Positions 13,609 through 15,855 of a DNA stretch of 15,855 nt are shown piece by piece. Position 1 is the first letter of the stretch. Each line of letters begins with the position of its first letter. Position numbers and translations under genes: made by a program. A model generated the notes under the pieces. That model ran no database searches, was not told where the DNA came from, and saw nothing but the letters and a program-made list of their open reading frames with translations. Source of the stretch: QYOJ01 sp964449285 (GTDB taxonomy: Bacteria; Bacteroidota; Bacteroidia; Bacteroidales; FEN-979); the NCBI GenBank assembly GCA_964449285.1, contig CAYUZX010000069.1, positions 1 through 15,855 on the forward strand, read 5' to 3'.

Positions 13609-15366
13609 ATGCATCTGAATCTCGACATACCTACCATCATCTTCATCCTGGGGACCACACACCTGATGCAGGTATTGGTCTTCTTTCACCAGTATAGGGT
13701 GAACAAAACCTACCCGGGTGTTGGCTGGTGGCTGCTGTGGAGTGCCGCGGAGGTAGTTGGATTTCTTGCCATCCTGCTGCGGGATATCCCGGCATTGTTT
13801 CCGCTGGTGATCATCCTCCAGAACTCCATGATTGTTGCAGGAACCATCTTTCTCTACATCGGGGTCAACCTCTTTCTTGGCAGGAAGGTCAACCTGAAGC
13901 TGATCATTCCCGTGTTGACGCTATTCCTGGCGGGTCTACTCTATTTTCTTTTCGTTGACAACAACATCCGGATCCGATCAGTGGTGGTCAATGTGACTCT
14001 TGCAACGATCCCCTTCTTCATAGCCTATAGTCTGTTTGTCAACAAACGTAAGGCCATCAGGGCCTCGGCAAATTTCAACGGTGTTGTTTTCATGCTCCAT
14101 GGGCTTATTTTTACCTTTCGTACCGGCATGATCATTGCCGGGGTCCAAATCGAACATTTTTTAACGCCAACCCTGTTTAACTTCATCCCGTTCTTCGATG
14201 CCCTGGTAGTGAGTCTGCTATGGACATTCGGGCTGATCATCATGCTGAACCAGCAGTTAAATTCGGATGTTTCTGAGGCAAAGGAGCAGTTACAGCAGAT
14301 CTTTAATACCAGCCCCGACGCGGCATCCATCACCCGGTTGGAAGATGGCCTGATGGTGGATATCAACGAAAGTTACAGTGCCATTACGGGATACTCCCGG
14401 GAAGAGATGATTGGGAATTCGTCCGTTACTATCAACATATGGAAAGATATTTCAGACCGGAATCAGGTAGTATCCTTGATCCAGAAACAAGGGCATTGTG
14501 AAAATTACGAAGCCACATTTATCCTGAAAGGAGGACGTGAAATTATCGGATTGATGTCGGCCAAACAAATTGACCTCCAGGGTGTCCCGCACATCATCAG
14601 CATCACAAAAGACATCACGGAACGAAAACGCATCGAACGGAATATTCAGGAGAAGAATCAGCAACTCCAGAGTGTGAATGCCGAGAAAGACAAGTTTCTT
14701 TCGATCCTGGCTCACGACATGCGGAACCCGTTCAATGCTTTCCTTGGATTGACACAGCTCCTGGCGGAGGATCTGGCCGATATGGAATTTGAGGAGATTC
14801 AGAAAATCGCGGTTAGCCTCAACAAATCGGCCGTCAACCTCTACCGCCTGCTTGACAACCTTTTGGAATGGTCTTACATCCAACATGGGAAACTATCCAT
14901 GCATCCGGTATTGATCTCGCTCCAGGAAAAAATTTATCAGATCGCTGAAGTGGTGGCGGATTATGCTCCCAAAAAGGGAATCAGGATCGAGTATGCAATT
15001 CCCGCGGATGCAACAGTTTTCGCCGACGTACACATGTTCGACGCCATCATCCGAAACCTGGTGTTTAATGCGGTTAAGTTTACGCCGGCAGGTGGCAGAA
15101 TTACCATTTCAGCGAAGTCCCTGGAAAATAAGATGACCGAAATATCCGTAAAGGATACCGGTATAGGGATCCCTCCCGACTTTCTGGGAAAATTATTCAC
15201 CCTTGATCAATCGACCAGCCGTAAGGGAACAACAGGGGAGCCTAGCACCGGACTTGGACTTATCATCTGCAAAGAGTTCGTTGAGCGCCACGAAGGCAGG
15301 ATATGGGTGGAAAGCGAAGAGGGAAAAGGGAGTGTGTTTTCATTTACGTTAACTTGTAGCCAATAA
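13609..15366 (+). CDS. Seven-helix membrane PAS histidine kinase
   Basis: A 585-residue sensor kinase. The N-terminal 215 residues contain seven likely membrane helices (about 7-27, 37-57, 63-90, 96-115, 122-143, 156-178, 194-214) with almost no soluble loop, so the signal may be in the membrane or a small ligand. A PAS domain follows (about 225-340: IFNTSPDAASITRLEDG, ITGYSREEMIG, ending DITERKRIE), then a coiled-coil linker. HisKA has the phospho-acceptor His369 (SILAHDMRNPFNAFLG). The HATPase has N box N483/N487, DTGIG (516-520) and STGLGL (546-551). No receiver domain and no response regulator adjoin, so it is an orphan kinase here. The catalytic core resembles that of the haem-sensor kinase in this window, suggesting a shared lineage-specific kinase family. 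Confidence 0.93.
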   Translation: MHLNLDIPTIIFILGTTHLMQVLVFFHQYRVNKTYPGVGWWLLWSAAEVVGFLAILLRDIPALFPLVIILQNSMIVAGTIFLYIGVNLFLGRKVNLKLIIPVLTLFLAGLLYFLFVDNNIRIRSVVVNVTLATIPFFIAYSLFVNKRKAIRASANFNGVVFMLHGLIFTFRTGMIIAGVQIEHFLTPTLFNFIPFFDALVVSLLWTFGLIIMLNQQLNSDVSEAKEQLQQIFNTSPDAASITRLEDGLMVDINESYSAITGYSREEMIGNSSVTINIWKDISDRNQVVSLIQKQGHCENYEATFILKGGREIIGLMSAKQIDLQGVPHIISITKDITERKRIERNIQEKNQQLQSVNAEKDKFLSILAHDMRNPFNAFLGLTQLLAEDLADMEFEEIQKIAVSLNKSAVNLYRLLDNLLEWSYIQHGKLSMHPVLISLQEKIYQIAEVVADYAPKKGIRIEYAIPADATVFADVHMFDAIIRNLVFNAVKFTPAGGRITISAKSLENKMTEISVKDTGIGIPPDFLGKLFTLDQSTSRKGTTGEPSTGLGLIICKEFVERHEGRIWVESEEGKGSVFSFTLTCSQ

Positions 15367-15367
15367 T

Positions 15368-15390
15368 CTGCCTTATATTTTCTCAGGCAG
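15368..15390 (+). terminator. Weak hairpin between the PAS kinase and arfB
   Basis: CTGCCT (15368-15373) and AGGCAG (15385-15390) form a 6-bp stem with an 11-nt loop, directly after the kinase stop. No T tract follows, so terminator function is doubtful. TATTCTTG (15391-15398) just after it could be a poor -7 element for arfB. Confidence 0.3.
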
Positions 15391-15414
15391 TATTCTTGTC
15401 AATTTGAATATTTC

Positions 15415-15822
15415 ATGTCTGAAGATTCGATCCGCGAACGTGATTTCTCATCGGAACTGACCTTTTCCGCTTCCCGCAGCAGCGGTCCGGGCGGACAACA
15501 TGTGAATAAGGTGAGTACCAAAGTGGAACTCCGGTTTCATGTCATGGAGTCAAAATTACTCACACCTGAAGAGAAGGAGTTGATCCTGGAAAAACTGGCG
15601 AAACGGATCAACCAGTTGGGCGAACTGGTGCTGGTTTCTCAAGTGGAACGAAGCCAGTTGAAGAATAAGGAGAAGGTGATTGAGAAGTTTTACGACTTGC
15701 TGACAAAAGCGTTGACACTGCGAAAGAGACGCAAGCCAACCAAACCTTCTGCTGCTTCTAAAGAGAAACGGCTGGAGGAGAAACGGTTGCAGGGGGAGAA
15801 GAAGGAGAGACGTAAGACGTAA
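15415..15822 (+). CDS. arfB: Alternative ribosome-rescue factor B (peptidyl-tRNA hydrolase)
   Basis: A 135-residue class-I release-factor-like protein (also called YaeJ). The catalytic GGQ lies in SRSSGPGGQHVNKVSTKVEL, with Gln able to coordinate hydrolysis of peptidyl-tRNA on stalled ribosomes. There is no codon-recognition domain. The C-terminal tail (about 100-135) is strongly basic (KALTLRKRRKPTKPS and onward), as needed to enter the empty mRNA channel. Length and layout fit ArfB; full release factors are over 300 residues. The last residues RRKT and the TAA stop lie inside a heptamer repeat array (from 15807), so changes in repeat number would alter the C-terminus and stop of this protein. 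The gene begins 48 nt after the kinase stop. Confidence 0.95.
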   Translation: MSEDSIRERDFSSELTFSASRSSGPGGQHVNKVSTKVELRFHVMESKLLTPEEKELILEKLAKRINQLGELVLVSQVERSQLKNKEKVIEKFYDLLTKALTLRKRRKPTKPSAASKEKRLEEKRLQGEKKERRKT

Positions 15823-15855
15823 GACGTAAGACGTGAGACGTGAGACGTGAGACGT
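15807..15855 (+). repeat. Heptamer tandem repeat RAGACGT, at least 7 copies
   Basis: Seven perfect-length units follow: GAGACGT, three AAGACGT, then three GAGACGT, reaching the last base of the window, so the array probably continues. The first two units and the first two bases of the third lie in the arfB reading frame. Units are grouped by type, as expected from slippage or unequal exchange. There are no spacers, so it is not a CRISPR. Heptamer arrays (STRR) are known in cyanobacteria; kinship is not claimed. Confidence 0.9.

Noticed and set aside
13504..13689. Minus-strand reading frame upstream of the antiporter
   Set aside because: It overlaps the start of the PAS kinase gene and shows no recognisable domain.
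15807..15855. CRISPR-like array
   Set aside because: Units are contiguous heptamers with no spacers and no cas genes nearby.

Overview
The window looks like chromosomal DNA from a Bacteroidota bacterium, probably an uncultured Bacteroidales-like lineage. The evidence is indirect: start codons sit behind A-rich leaders without clear Shine-Dalgarno sequences, several genes are preceded by TAnnTTTG-type -7 elements, and the protein types fit that phylum (short beta-barrel with signal peptide, ECF sigma factor with zinc-finger anti-sigma, several histidine kinases, sigma54 activator of the GAFTDA subtype). The lineage is inferred.

Region 1 (1-6047, all + strand) is the most interesting part. A 5'-truncated histidine kinase overlaps by 8 nt an NtrC-type, sigma54-dependent response regulator. 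Just downstream lie three direct repeats of a TTACA-N4-TGTAA type site at an exact 21-bp period, and then a near-consensus sigma54 promoter. These lead into a small helical lipoprotein ending in Lys-Arg-Lys. After a GC-rich palindrome and a nest of mutually exclusive inverted repeats comes a three-gene cluster: a membrane-anchored YkuD-fold protein whose active site looks YafK/DpaA-like, a second YkuD protein with the canonical HGCIR active site, and an unknown membrane-anchored protein. The lipoprotein and the first YkuD protein share the same helical domain. My main hypothesis is a sigma54-regulated envelope module in which a Braun-lipoprotein-like protein is attached to, and perhaps released from, peptidoglycan by the neighbouring enzymes.

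Region 2 (6223-9380, + strand) holds a secreted protein whose C-terminal third looks like a very divergent serpin, an ECF sigma factor, and an overlapping anti-sigma factor. The anti-sigma carries a long extracytoplasmic tail with five regularly spaced FG-GAP-type calcium-binding motifs.

Region 3 (9381-10689) holds a small DUF2007-like gene on the minus strand. Directly behind it is what appears to be the C-terminal remnant of a lost DUF1295-type membrane protein. A + strand outer-membrane beta-barrel gene follows.

Region 4 (10749-13412, - strand) holds a CPA1-type sodium/proton antiporter and, 39 bp downstream, a histidine kinase with a haem-binding (CxxCH) DUF3365/Tll0287-like sensor. Region 5 (13609-15855, + strand) holds a seven-helix PAS histidine kinase and the ribosome-rescue hydrolase ArfB. 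The ArfB stop codon lies inside a heptamer repeat array that runs off the window end. Intergenic gaps carry three unrelated families of 7- or 8-nt tandem repeats.
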